Shown: positions 1-6,616 of the stretch, in pieces | How positions within the stretch are numbered: the stretch's first letter is position 1 | Layout: the number at the start of each line of letters is the position of its first letter | From: an uncultured Bacteroidota bacterium | GTDB taxonomy: Bacteria; Bacteroidota; Bacteroidia; Bacteroidales; P3 | Length of the DNA: 10,450 nt | Direction of reading: 5' to 3' | Assembly (NCBI GenBank): GCA_900546465.1 | Contig: URCX01000063.1 | Location: 1 to 10,450, forward strand | Notes under the pieces: generated by a model | What the model saw: the letters and a program-made list of their open reading frames with translations, nothing else | Database searches by the model: none | Told to the model about the DNA's origin: nothing | Made by a program: the position numbers and the translations under genes

Positions 1-2
1 TG

Positions 3-1958
3 CAAGCAACAAAAGAGAAATATGAGATTTCAAAAGACTTCAAATACATTATTGATGAATTTGCAGACATCAAAGTAATGCGTTATCGTTTCGACCATTG
101 GAAGTCATTAAGTCTTAGACAAAAGCATTTGATATACCATCTTTCCGAAGCAGCTCTTTGGGGCAGAGATATAATATGGCAACAAAATTGCAGATATAAT
201 CTTCCAATAAGAAAGGCTTTGGAAAACATATTGACAAATTATCGTGGAGACAGAACAAACAAGCAATGGCAGGAATTTGAAGTTTATTGCAAAAGAGTGT
301 TTTTCTCCAACGGCATACACCATCACTATGGAGAAGAGAAGTTCTTCCCTCTTTGTACAAAGGAATACTTCATGGAATTACTCGAACAAAGTTCCAAGGA
401 TACCGAAACGGCAAAACATGCCGATAAAATTGCAGAATGGGTTTACAATCCCGACATTGCTCCCAAACGAAAGGAAACGGACAAGAGTAAAGACATAGTT
501 GCGGAATCTTCCGTGAGCTTTTACAATGGCATAAGCCGAAAAGAAGCAGAGGATTATTACTCCCGATTTATCCAACCAGACAAAAAACGCCCCCTTTCCG
601 TGGGAATAAACTCCGTAATAGTCAAAACGGAAAACGGAATAGAGGAAAAAACTTGTAAGATAGGCGGAGTGTATAGCAAAGACATAGAAAAAATAGTGGA
701 AAATCTGCGAAAGGCTCTTCCGTATTGCGAGAACGAAAAACAGAAAAGGCATACAGAGCTGCTTATTTCATATTATATAACAGGTGATTTGAAGACTTGG
801 GACGATTATAATATAGAATGGGTGGAGGAAAACGAAGCAAAAGTAGATTATATCTCGGGATTTATAGAGACTTATCTCGATCCGCTCGGCAGAAAAGCCT
901 CATGGGAGGCTCTTGTCGATGTAAGAGATGAGGATGCGACCAAACGCTGTGAACTATTGTCTCAAAACGCACAATGGTTTGAGGATAATTGTCCGATAAA
1001 TCCCCTTTACAAGAAATCGGAAGTCAAAGGCATTAGTGCAAAAGTGGTAGATGCCCTCTGTCTTGCGGGAGATAATTTTCCAAGTCCGCCGATAGGCATC
1101 AATCTTCCGAACAGTGATTGGATTAGAAAGGAATATGGCTCCAAAAGTGTCAACATCGCAAATCTTGCTCATGCGTATGAGAATGCGGCAATGGAAAAAC
1201 CGCAAAGCGTTTTGGCAGAATTTGCATACACAGAGGAAGAAAAACAAAGAGCAAAAGAGTATGCAACACTTTCAAACGACCTTCACACCGATATGCATGA
1301 ATGTTTAGGACATGGAAGTGGCAAATTGCTGCCTCAAACAGACCAAAACGCACTCAGGGAATATGCCTCCACATTAGAAGAAGCAAGAGCAGATTTATTC
1401 GCTTTGTATTTCATGTTCGATAAAAAGATGATTGAACTCGGATTGATACCAAACTTTGAAGTTGCAAAGGAAGCATACGACAGTTATATCCGCAACGGAC
1501 TTCTCACACAACTGACAAGAATAGAAGAGGACAAAGATTTGACCGAAGCACACATGCAGGCACGAAAACTGATTGCCGAATATGCATACGAAAACTCCGA
1601 TTCCGTCATACGAAAGACCGAAAACAACAAAACATATTTCATAATTACAGATTACCAAGCATTAAGAGAGACATTCGGAGAACTGCTTACAATAATCCAA
1701 GAAATAAAATCGACAGGGGATTATCCGAAAGGAAAAAACTTGGTGGAGAAATATGGAATTAAAATCGACAAAGAACTGCACAAAGAAGTGATAGAACGCT
1801 ATAAAAAGCTAAATCTGCGAGCCTATGGCGGCTTTGTGAACTTGGAAATAGAAGCAATAAGAAACGAAAAGGGTGAAATTACAGACTACAAACTCCAATA
1901 CCCCGACAGTTTTCTTGCACAAATGCTCCACTACGGCAGAACATATTCTTTCGATTAA
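3..1958 (+). CDS. Dipeptidyl peptidase III (M49 metallopeptidase), 5'-partial
   Basis: This zinc exopeptidase removes dipeptides from the N-terminus of short peptides. The reading frame is open to the left edge, so the true start lies outside the window; the first internal ATG (78) sits inside conserved sequence and is not a likely start. 651 residues are visible. The M49 zinc motif HECLGH is at 1296-1313 and is followed by GSGK. The second motif EEARAD is at 1377-1394, and its second Glu (1380-1382) is spaced as the third zinc ligand. The block NFPSPPIGINLPNSDWIRK, followed by GSKSVNIAN, is also family-typical. From memory, the characterised Bacteroides enzyme is about 675 residues, so only some 20-odd N-terminal residues, probably a signal or lipoprotein peptide, are missing. 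All catalytic residues are present, so it should be active. It converges on folB, and a possible shared terminator lies between them. The family assignment is firm; cellular location is not visible. Confidence 0.95.
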   Translation, partial: QATKEKYEISKDFKYIIDEFADIKVMRYRFDHWKSLSLRQKHLIYHLSEAALWGRDIIWQQNCRYNLPIRKALENILTNYRGDRTNKQWQEFEVYCKRVFFSNGIHHHYGEEKFFPLCTKEYFMELLEQSSKDTETAKHADKIAEWVYNPDIAPKRKETDKSKDIVAESSVSFYNGISRKEAEDYYSRFIQPDKKRPLSVGINSVIVKTENGIEEKTCKIGGVYSKDIEKIVENLRKALPYCENEKQKRHTELLISYYITGDLKTWDDYNIEWVEENEAKVDYISGFIETYLDPLGRKASWEALVDVRDEDATKRCELLSQNAQWFEDNCPINPLYKKSEVKGISAKVVDALCLAGDNFPSPPIGINLPNSDWIRKEYGSKSVNIANLAHAYENAAMEKPQSVLAEFAYTEEEKQRAKEYATLSNDLHTDMHECLGHGSGKLLPQTDQNALREYASTLEEARADLFALYFMFDKKMIELGLIPNFEVAKEAYDSYIRNGLLTQLTRIEEDKDLTEAHMQARKLIAEYAYENSDSVIRKTENNKTYFIITDYQALRETFGELLTIIQEIKSTGDYPKGKNLVEKYGIKIDKELHKEVIERYKKLNLRAYGGFVNLEIEAIRNEKGEITDYKLQYPDSFLAQMLHYGRTYSFD

Positions 1959-2046
1959 GAAAAACTGCATTATGAGCAAGCTCTTCAAAACTCGAACCAA
2001 GTCTGCACATAAACGATTACCGATAACCCTCTAACGAATCACCGAA

Positions 2047-2075
2047 AGAAAAAACAAACGCCGTTTCAATTTTTC
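2047..2075. terminator. Possible bidirectional terminator between convergent genes
   Basis: Between the stop of the peptidase gene (1958) and the stop of folB (2078) sits AAACGCCGTTT (2056-2066). It can fold as AAAC/GTTT around a GCC or GGC loop. An A-rich run lies on its left and CAATTTTTCTC on its right, so either transcript meets a small hairpin followed by a T-rich stretch. Outer A-U pairs across a 3x3 internal loop could lengthen the stem. The hairpin is short and the call is tentative. The same 13-mer, CAAACGCCGTTTC, recurs in the box array upstream of polA. Confidence 0.4.
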
Positions 2076-2077
2076 TC

Positions 2078-2437
2078 TTATCGACGATGGCGCTCAAGGC
2101 TGACGCTGACGCCTTGCATTTGCCCTCCTAATGGGGGATTGAGTTTATGAACGCGTACTTTACAGTATGTGATTTGTGGAAAAGTCGCAAATAATGCCTT
2201 TATTATCCTGTGTGCAACATGTTCCAACAGGTGTGAGGAAATCTCCATTTCCTTCTTTATTGTTTGGTAAACGTCCAAATAGCTTACTGTATCTTCTATG
2301 CAATCGCTTATTTCTGCCTTCGTCGTATCGCAATCAAATTCGCAATCCACCCAAAAGTCGGTGCCTATTTCGCTTTCTTCCTTAAAGCAACCGTGGAATG
2401 CGTAAAACGCCATGCGGTCAATCGTTATTCTTGCCAT
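2078..2437 (-). CDS. folB: Dihydroneopterin aldolase
   Basis: FolB converts 7,8-dihydroneopterin to 6-hydroxymethyl-7,8-dihydropterin and glycolaldehyde in tetrahydrofolate synthesis, in the cytoplasm. The 119-residue length is normal. Visible family features are the N-terminal MARITIDRMAFYAFHG, a Glu pair near residue 21 (active-site region), DTVSY with Tyr53, LLEHVAHRI (Glu72, pterin-binding region), and HKLNPPLGG with the catalytic Lys98. The ATG at 2435-2437 is supported because the conserved first strand starts right there. The gene is third in a minus-strand run after the cyclophilin and pheS genes, 62 bp beyond pheS. A terminator-like hairpin ends only a few bases before its start codon and there is no Shine-Dalgarno sequence, so folB either depends on read-through or has its own upstream promoter inside pheS; I see no clear one. 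Confidence 0.95.
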   Translation of the reverse strand: MARITIDRMAFYAFHGCFKEESEIGTDFWVDCEFDCDTTKAEISDCIEDTVSYLDVYQTIKKEMEISSHLLEHVAHRIIKALFATFPQITYCKVRVHKLNPPLGGQMQGVSVSLERHRR

Positions 2438-2440
2438 AAA

Positions 2441-2474
2441 ACAAAATGAAAAAGGAAAAGGCTTCCCTTTTCCT
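2441..2474 (-). terminator. Intrinsic terminator between pheS and folB
   Basis: Read on the minus strand, AGGAAAAGG pairs perfectly with CCTTTTCCT (9 bp, plus-strand arms 2453-2461 and 2466-2474) around a GAAG loop. TTTTTCATTTTGTTTT follows immediately. This is the form of a rho-independent terminator for the pheS transcript. The T-tract runs directly into the ATG of folB at 2437, which is unusually close. It could also act as an attenuator or as a translation-initiation structure for folB. Confidence 0.65.
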
Positions 2475-2499
2475 CATTTATCGGTTAAACTTATATTCT

Positions 2500-3531
2500 T
2501 TAAACGAATGAACGGAATTGATTCAAGAAACGTACATCATTCTCAAAGTACATTCTCAAGTCATTAACGCCGTATTTCAACATTGCAATCCTCTCAACGC
2601 CCATGCCGAACGCAAAGCCGGAATATATATCAGGGTCTATGCCGGAAGCTTTCAAGACGTTCGGATCAACCATTCCGCAACCCATAATTTCCAACCAGCC
2701 CGTACCTTTACATACGTTGCAGCCTTTGCCTCCGCAAAGATTGCAGGATACGTCCATCTCTGCACTCGGTTCCGTGAAAGGAAAGTAAGAGGGGCGAAGT
2801 CTGATTCTTGTATTCGCTCCGAACATCTCCCTTGCAAAGTAGAGCAAACTTTGTTTCATATCTGCAAAAGATACGCCTTTATCGATGTATAAGCCCTCTA
2901 TCTGATGGAAAATACAGTGAGCTCTTGCCGAGATTGCTTCATTTCTAAACACTCTTCCTGGGGCTATTATTCTAATAGGCGGTTTTTGTCTTTCCATTGT
3001 GCGAACTTGAACCGATGAAGTGTGCGTACGCAATACTGCATGATTGCCATCTTCACGCTTTTCCACAAAAAAGGTATCCTGCATATCTCTTGCCGGATGT
3101 TCAGGAGGAAAGTTCAAAGCCGAGAAAACATGCCAATCGTCCTCGATTTCCGGACCTTCTTCAACCGTATAACCTATTTTTGAGAAGATTTCCGTGATTT
3201 CATTTCGTATAAGTGAGATAGGATGCCTTGAACCAAAGGCCACCAAACAGGCAGGTTTTGTCAAATCTTCTTGTTGTACTTGTTGCTCATTCTTTGCTTC
3301 TATTCTTTCTCTAAGGCTGTCTATTTTTGTTTGCACAGCATTTTTTAACTCATTGAGCAATGAACCCATCTCCCTTTTTTCCTCATTAGGAACGGTCTTG
3401 AACTGTGAGAATAGGTCATTCATGACTCCTTTCTTGCCCAAATACTGTATCCTTAACTGCTCAATCTCATCAATAGTGCCGGCACTTAAATATTTAAGGT
3501 TCTCTATAGCCTGTTTTATTCTTTGTTTCAT
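2500..3531 (-). CDS. pheS: Phenylalanyl-tRNA synthetase alpha subunit
   Basis: This is the catalytic alpha chain of the (alpha-beta)2 enzyme that charges tRNA-Phe; the beta chain (pheT) is not in this window. The protein has 343 residues, normal for the family. Residues 1-90 form the charged helical N-terminal arm that contacts tRNA. The class II core follows: the motif 1 region with GPEIEDDWHVFSALN, motif 2 GRVFRNEA at 192-199 with HQIEG after it, and motif 3 GMGVERIAML at 309-318. The CNLCGGKGCNVC loop (Cys263, 266, 271 and 274) is common in bacterial PheS. The start codon lies 6 nt after the stop of the upstream cyclophilin gene, so the two are almost certainly co-transcribed. A terminator follows about 25 bp beyond the stop. 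No defect is visible. Confidence 0.98.
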   Translation of the reverse strand: MKQRIKQAIENLKYLSAGTIDEIEQLRIQYLGKKGVMNDLFSQFKTVPNEEKREMGSLLNELKNAVQTKIDSLRERIEAKNEQQVQQEDLTKPACLVAFGSRHPISLIRNEITEIFSKIGYTVEEGPEIEDDWHVFSALNFPPEHPARDMQDTFFVEKREDGNHAVLRTHTSSVQVRTMERQKPPIRIIAPGRVFRNEAISARAHCIFHQIEGLYIDKGVSFADMKQSLLYFAREMFGANTRIRLRPSYFPFTEPSAEMDVSCNLCGGKGCNVCKGTGWLEIMGCGMVDPNVLKASGIDPDIYSGFAFGMGVERIAMLKYGVNDLRMYFENDVRFLNQFRSFV

Positions 3532-3537
3532 GATGCT

Positions 3538-4248
3538 CTATTCAACAAGTTTTATTGTCATTTTGATGTCTTTCATCGGACGGTCATAGCCGTCTTTCTG
3601 CATCTTTGCAATCTTATCTATAATATCCAAACCCTCAATGACCTCTCCGAAAACGGTATATTCATAATCAAGAAAAGGCACTCCTCCGACGGAGGTATAA
3701 GCATCTATTTGGGTTTTATTGAACGAGCGACCCATTCTGCTGCCCAAATTCATCAATTCATCTTTCGTATAAACTTTTCCTTGTGCGATATAGAACTGAC
3801 TTCCCGAAGAGGCTTTATTAGGATTTACCTGATCTGCCATTCTTGCGGCAGCCAAAGCTCCTTTCTTATGAATTAGTTGGGGATTGAATTCTGCCGGAAC
3901 GGTATAATCGGGACCGCCCTGTCCTAACATCTGTCCGGGCTTTGCGTTCTTGGAATCGGGATCTCCGCCCTGTATCATAAATCCATCGATGACACGATGG
4001 AACAAAGTGCCGTCAAAATACCCTTCTTTTGCCAACTTAATGAAGTTTTCCTTGTGCAGAGGCGTTTCATCGTAAAGAACAGCCTTCATTTCACCAAAAT
4101 CAGTGCTGATAATAACCATGGTTTTTTCTTGTTTGATTTCTTCTTTCACGGGCGTTTGAACAGTGCTTTTGTTAGGCAATTTATCCGAACATGAAGAAGC
4201 GAGAAGACCCGCAAAAAGAATTAAAAGTAGTTTTTTCTTTGTGTACAT
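3538..4248 (-). CDS. Cyclophilin-type peptidyl-prolyl cis-trans isomerase, lipoprotein
   Basis: It catalyses cis-trans isomerisation of X-Pro bonds, probably assisting folding in the periplasm. The 236-residue protein begins with a basic stretch and hydrophobic core ending in LLASSC, a lipobox with the lipidated Cys at 20. A Lys-rich linker (about 21-42) precedes the cyclophilin domain (43-236). Catalytic and binding residues can be read off: FHRVI (Arg85), IQGGDP (Gln93), SGSQFYI (148-154) and FLDYEYTVFGEV (192-203). In the last block Phe and Tyr stand where cyclophilin A has Trp121 and His126, as is usual in bacteria. An insertion of about 25 residues (161-187) precedes that block. It is the first gene of the minus-strand cluster, 68 bp from a divergent lipoprotein gene. 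A weak -10-like TAATATTG (4294-4301, minus) lies upstream, without a matching -33 element. Confidence 0.94.
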   Translation of the reverse strand: MYTKKKLLLILFAGLLASSCSDKLPNKSTVQTPVKEEIKQEKTMVIISTDFGEMKAVLYDETPLHKENFIKLAKEGYFDGTLFHRVIDGFMIQGGDPDSKNAKPGQMLGQGGPDYTVPAEFNPQLIHKKGALAAARMADQVNPNKASSGSQFYIAQGKVYTKDELMNLGSRMGRSFNKTQIDAYTSVGGVPFLDYEYTVFGEVIEGLDIIDKIAKMQKDGYDRPMKDIKMTIKLVE

Positions 4249-4269
4249 ACGATTTTTTTCTTAGCTTTG
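4238..4269 (+). promoter_or_regulatory. Bacteroidota-type promoter for the 4317 lipoprotein gene
   Basis: TTTG (4238-4241), a 20-nt spacer and TAGCTTTG (4262-4269) match the Bacteroidota housekeeping promoter (TTTG, 19-21 nt, TAnnTTTG). Transcription should start near 4275, giving a leader of about 40 nt before the ATG at 4317. The -33 element overlaps the first codons of the divergent cyclophilin gene, so polymerases on the two promoters may interfere. Confidence 0.75.
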
Positions 4270-4316
4270 CAACCGGTTTCCGAATTGAAATTGCAATATT
4301 ACAATAAAAAACGTTC

Positions 4317-4700
4317 ATGATGAAGAATATAGGAAGATTTTTTTTGACAGCATTGAGCTTAGTGCTTGTTTCTCCGTTGTTTATGGCATGCGGAGATGAT
4401 GAAATCGATGGTTGCGGACTTACGGTCGTCGTAAAAGATGCGACAAATCCCTCCAAAAGATTGACAGGAGCCCAAATAACCATATCGAAAGAAGCAGGAG
4501 ATATTCGCAGAACCGGAACATCGGATATAAACGGAGAGGCATATTTCTTTTTCGACAATGAGGCTATCTTCGACATTGATGTGGCATATTCTTACATTGA
4601 TTCCACCATCAGCCCCGACCCTTTGATTAGAAGAGGCAAAAGTACGGTTCGCTTGAAATACAATAAGACCATAACCAAAGACGTCTTGGTTGCAGAGTAG
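4317..4700 (+). CDS. Small putative surface lipoprotein, unknown function
   Basis: I do not recognise this 127-residue protein at family level. The N-terminus is a lipoprotein signal: basic MMKNIGR, a hydrophobic core, and FMAC with the lipidated Cys at 25. Directly after it comes GDDEID; acidic residues here resemble the lipoprotein export signal that sends Bacteroidota lipoproteins to the outer face of the outer membrane. The remaining ~100 residues read like a single beta-sandwich of the carboxypeptidase-regulatory/transthyretin type: GLTVVVKDA near the start, LTGAQITI, TGTSDINGEAYF (the turn preceding a strand), then alternating strands ending in TKDVLVAE. There are no catalytic motifs, so a binding or structural role is likelier than an enzymatic one. 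ATG 4317 is followed directly by a second ATG at 4320; either could be used. The gene has its own promoter and ends 6 bp from the convergent deacetylase gene, with no clear terminator between them. Confidence 0.85.
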   Translation: MMKNIGRFFLTALSLVLVSPLFMACGDDEIDGCGLTVVVKDATNPSKRLTGAQITISKEAGDIRRTGTSDINGEAYFFFDNEAIFDIDVAYSYIDSTISPDPLIRRGKSTVRLKYNKTITKDVLVAE

Positions 4701-4706
4701 AGCCTC

Positions 4707-5330
4707 TTATCTTAAAGCTCGAAACTCAAAACCTTTTGCGGAATAAGTTTTCAAGACATTTTCAAGGCAGTAAAGCATATTTTTTTCTGCCTTGATGCTG
4801 TCGTGAAACAATACTATATCTCCCGAATGAAGATTGGAAACGTTCCTCAAACATTTCTCCGGACTCAATTTTCTATTGTAATCATAGCTGATGACCGTCC
4901 ATAGGATTATTCTGTAACCCTGTTTCCTCAATTCCTTGATTTGTTTTACCGTAGGTCTTCCGTAAGGAGGTCGGAACAATTCCGAGCGACATAAAGTATT
5001 ACATTGCTCCACATCATTCATGTATTTCTTGCAAGCAGTTGTCATTCCCTGCAAATGATGCATTGTATGATTACCAACGGCATGCCCATGCGAAATCACT
5101 TCCTTGAAACAATCCGGATGTTTCCTTATATTATCCCCTACACAAAAGAACGTGGCTTTCGCATTATACCTGTCAAGCAACTCCAACACCTTCGGCGTAA
5201 CCTCCGGCACCGGTCCGTCATCGAAAGTAAGGTAAATCGCCTTATCCTCGCAGGGAACACCGAACTCGAAACAGCCGGAAAACAACCTTCTGACGAAGTA
5301 AGGTATCTTAGAAATCATCATCCGATACAT
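4707..5330 (-). CDS. NodB-type polysaccharide deacetylase family protein
   Basis: It belongs to the carbohydrate esterase 4 fold: metal-dependent removal of N- or O-acetyl groups from cell-wall or surface glycans. Counting from the ATG at 5330 it has 207 residues. All five family motifs are present: TFDDGP (35-40, base and metal Asp), HTMHH (88-92, metal histidines), RPPYGRP (120-126), ILWTVISYD (142-150, Trp144 and Asp150) and LFHD (174-177, His176). There is no clear signal peptide; the start is basic and weakly hydrophobic. The substrate cannot be read from the sequence; peptidoglycan or a surface polysaccharide is possible. Three candidate ATG starts (5330, 5321, 5318) all lie inside the end of recX, and the MISKIPYFVRR context favours 5321 or 5318 on similarity grounds. 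The 11-23 nt overlap with recX implies co-transcription and perhaps translational coupling. Confidence 0.92.
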   Translation of the reverse strand: MYRMMISKIPYFVRRLFSGCFEFGVPCEDKAIYLTFDDGPVPEVTPKVLELLDRYNAKATFFCVGDNIRKHPDCFKEVISHGHAVGNHTMHHLQGMTTACKKYMNDVEQCNTLCRSELFRPPYGRPTVKQIKELRKQGYRIILWTVISYDYNRKLSPEKCLRNVSNLHSGDIVLFHDSIKAEKNMLYCLENVLKTYSAKGFEFRALR

Positions 5331-5787
5331 CAAGAGCCTTTGTTATTTCCGAATACTCGAAGCCTCTTCCAATCAAAAAACTTATCGTTTTCTTCCTTTC
5401 CAAGGAATTTGCTTCGGATTTGCCGTTCGGCATTCTTTTTTCAAACAAACGACTTATGGTATTGTAGTATTCCTCCGGATCAATCTTATCGAGAGCCTTG
5501 CCAATGCAAATCGAAGAAATTTCTTTTGCTTTCAAGTGCATGGTGATTTTATTCCTGCCCCATTTGTTTTGATGAAACTTACTTACAGCAAACAAATCCG
5601 CATATCTTTGCTCATTTATAAAGCCTTCGGTTATCAATTCCGCAAGACAAATATCCGCTTCCTCTTCCGAAACTCCGTAAGAACGCAATTTTTTCTTCAC
5701 ATCGCTTTGGCAATGCTCCTCCTTCGCACAATAATCCTTTGCATATTCCAAAGCCTGTGTCAGAGTATAGAGTTTCTTTTGAGGCAT
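5308..5787 (-). CDS. recX: Regulatory protein RecX
   Basis: RecX binds RecA filaments and limits RecA recombinase and coprotease activity in the cytoplasm. The 159-residue length from the ATG at 5787 is within the usual range. Family features are the N-terminal helical repeat with ALEYAKDYCAKEEHCQSDVKKKL, then EEEADICLAELITEGFINEQRYADLFAVSK, then WGRNKITMHLKAKEI, which is the RecX core. A C-terminal repeat (about 105-150) contains LIGRGFEYSEITKAL. The frame is open to 5826 with a TTG, but the sequence between 5787 and 5826 holds the -7 promoter element TACCTTTG and is not RecX-like, so the ATG at 5787 is preferred. The gene is not beside recA here; it is followed by an overlapping deacetylase gene, with no obvious functional link. 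Confidence 0.94.
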   Translation of the reverse strand: MPQKKLYTLTQALEYAKDYCAKEEHCQSDVKKKLRSYGVSEEEADICLAELITEGFINEQRYADLFAVSKFHQNKWGRNKITMHLKAKEISSICIGKALDKIDPEEYYNTISRLFEKRMPNGKSEANSLERKKTISFLIGRGFEYSEITKALDVSDDDF

Positions 5788-5804
5788 ACCGATATAATTT
5801 TTTG

Positions 5805-5812
5805 CAAAGGTA
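5805..5812 (-). promoter_or_regulatory. Promoter -7 element for recX
   Basis: On the minus strand TACCTTTG (5812 to 5805) is followed by CAAAAAATTATATCGGT and then the recX ATG at 5787. Transcription would start near 5798-5800, giving a very short leader of about 12 nt. No TTTG lies at 19-21 nt upstream, where the 5824-5874 hairpin begins, so only the -7 element is supported. Confidence 0.55.
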
Positions 5813-5823
5813 GCAATAAAAGC

Positions 5824-5874
5824 CAAGTCGGCATCCTCTCATACGCCTGTAACGTAAACCAAGATACCGACTTG
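5824..5874 (-). terminator. Long hairpin, probable terminator of the TonB-domain gene
   Basis: Read on the minus strand, CAAGTCGGTATC pairs with GATGCCGACTTG as a 12-bp stem containing one U-G pair, with a 27-nt loop that itself holds a 4-bp stem (TACG/CGTA). GGCTTTTATT follows. On the plus strand the corresponding pair would be a C-A mismatch, so the structure fits minus-strand RNA, i.e. the transcript of the 5910-6350 gene. The T-stretch is moderate and the loop is long, so a processing or regulatory structure is also possible. Confidence 0.5.
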
Positions 5875-5878
5875 ACAA

Positions 5879-5901
5879 TCGCTATCCCAAACCGATAGCG
5901 A
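5879..5901 (-). repeat. Hairpin just after the TonB-domain gene
   Basis: TCGCTATC (5879-5886) and GATAGCGA (5894-5901) form a perfect 8-bp stem with a 7-nt loop, 8 nt beyond the stop codon at 5910. No T-run follows on the minus strand. It may protect the 3' end of the transcript or work together with the larger hairpin at 5824-5874. Confidence 0.5.
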
Positions 5902-5909
5902 AAAAATGC

Positions 5910-6350
5910 TTACTCGCTTTGAGTCTGCTTGTCTTTATCTGACAACATAAAAGAAAAAGGCAATGTCATTTGCATTCTGACATATTCGCCTCTCTGTTTG
6001 GCAGGATTCCATTTCGGCATGGATTTCACAACCCTCACAGCGGCTTCTCCACAACCACCACCTATGTCTCTGAGTACTTTTACATTGGTGATGGAACCAT
6101 CGACCTCCACAACGAAACTCACATAAACCTTACCCTCTATCCCCTTTTTTTCAGCTTTTTCGGGATATTGCAAATTCTTTGCGATGAATTTGTACATTTC
6201 GTCCTGTCCTCCCGGGAAAGAAGCGAACTCTTCGACGAGGTTAAATGTCGTTTCTTCAGAAGTATCGTTTTCTGCGTCCCTGTTTTGTGCCGAAACCATA
6301 CCGCCGCCAAGCAGTGCAATGGTCAACAACAATCTAACTGTTTTCTTCAT
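5910..6350 (-). CDS. Secreted protein with a TonB C-terminal domain
   Basis: The 146-residue protein begins with a signal peptide (MKKTVRLLLTIALLGGG, likely cleaved after VSA at residue 21). An acidic linker (about 22-44) leads into one TonB C-terminal domain (about 45-137). The domain shows the usual signs: FPGGQDEMYKFIAKNLQYP, AEKKGIEGKVYVSFVVEVDGSI, a GGGCGEAAVRVVKSMPKWNPAK block and a final strand MQMTLPFSFML. A true TonB energy transducer has an uncleaved N-terminal membrane anchor and a long Pro-rich spanning region; both are missing. This one is therefore probably a free periplasmic protein that may bind a TonB box, the cell wall or a partner, and its role is not known from sequence. 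No ExbB, ExbD or TonB-dependent receptor gene is nearby. It has its own promoter with a roughly 110-nt leader and is followed by two hairpins. Confidence 0.88.
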   Translation of the reverse strand: MKKTVRLLLTIALLGGGMVSAQNRDAENDTSEETTFNLVEEFASFPGGQDEMYKFIAKNLQYPEKAEKKGIEGKVYVSFVVEVDGSITNVKVLRDIGGGCGEAAVRVVKSMPKWNPAKQRGEYVRMQMTLPFSFMLSDKDKQTQSE

Positions 6351-6392
6351 AACTGATATGTTTTTGATTAATAATGAATAAGTTCGGCAAAT

Positions 6393-6465
6393 CGGTGATT
6401 AGAAAGAAAGTAGGAATGAATTGAAGCTACGGAAGCAATTTTCCTATCAATCGAAATAATCACCG
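6393..6465 (-). repeat. 9-bp inverted repeat in the leader of the TonB-domain gene
   Basis: CGGTGATTA (6393-6401) and TAATCACCG (6457-6465) are perfect reverse complements 55 nt apart. On the minus strand the second arm lies at the expected transcription start of the 6468-6498 promoter and the first lies about 43-51 nt upstream of the ATG. The pair could close the 5' end of the leader RNA into a structure, or be two half-sites for a regulator. A smaller GGAA/TTCC stem lies between them. Confidence 0.4.
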
Positions 6466-6467
6466 GG

Positions 6468-6498
6468 CAAAGGTAATAATATTTTCATTCGCTACAAA
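6468..6498 (-). promoter_or_regulatory. Bacteroidota-type promoter of the TonB-domain gene
   Basis: On the minus strand TTTG (6498 to 6495), a 19-nt spacer and TACCTTTG (6475 to 6468) match the family consensus in sequence and spacing. Transcription should start near 6462, leaving a leader of about 110 nt before the ATG at 6350. Confidence 0.75.
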
Positions 6499-6616
6499 CT
6501 TTTTTCAAGCAAATTTTAATGACATTCCAAAGAAAAAAATCCATTCTTGAAAACATCATGATACTTCAACTCCCTTTCAATCCGCAATTACGCAGGCACC
6601 ATGCTTCCTTTCTTAT

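Noticed and set aside
2820..2850. Cys-rich CxxC-x4-CxxC loop in PheS as an unusual zinc insertion
   Set aside because: It lies elsewhere in pheS (residues 263-274, about 2710-2745) and is a common variant of bacterial PheS, so not noteworthy.
3194..3589. 131-codon plus-strand frame antisense to pheS and the end of the cyclophilin gene
   Set aside because: It is opposite firmly identified genes, has no family features, and its composition is what the complement of coding DNA gives. The same applies to the other long antisense frames, such as 5004-5546.
4294..4301. TAATATTG as a promoter -7 element for the cyclophilin-pheS transcript
   Set aside because: It has one mismatch to TAnnTTTG and no TTTG at the right distance upstream, so it is mentioned in the gene entry but not listed as a feature.
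5788..5826. In-frame TTG extension of recX by 13 residues
   Set aside because: It covers the TACCTTTG promoter element and the edge of the 5824-5874 hairpin, and is not RecX-like; the ATG at 5787 is preferred.
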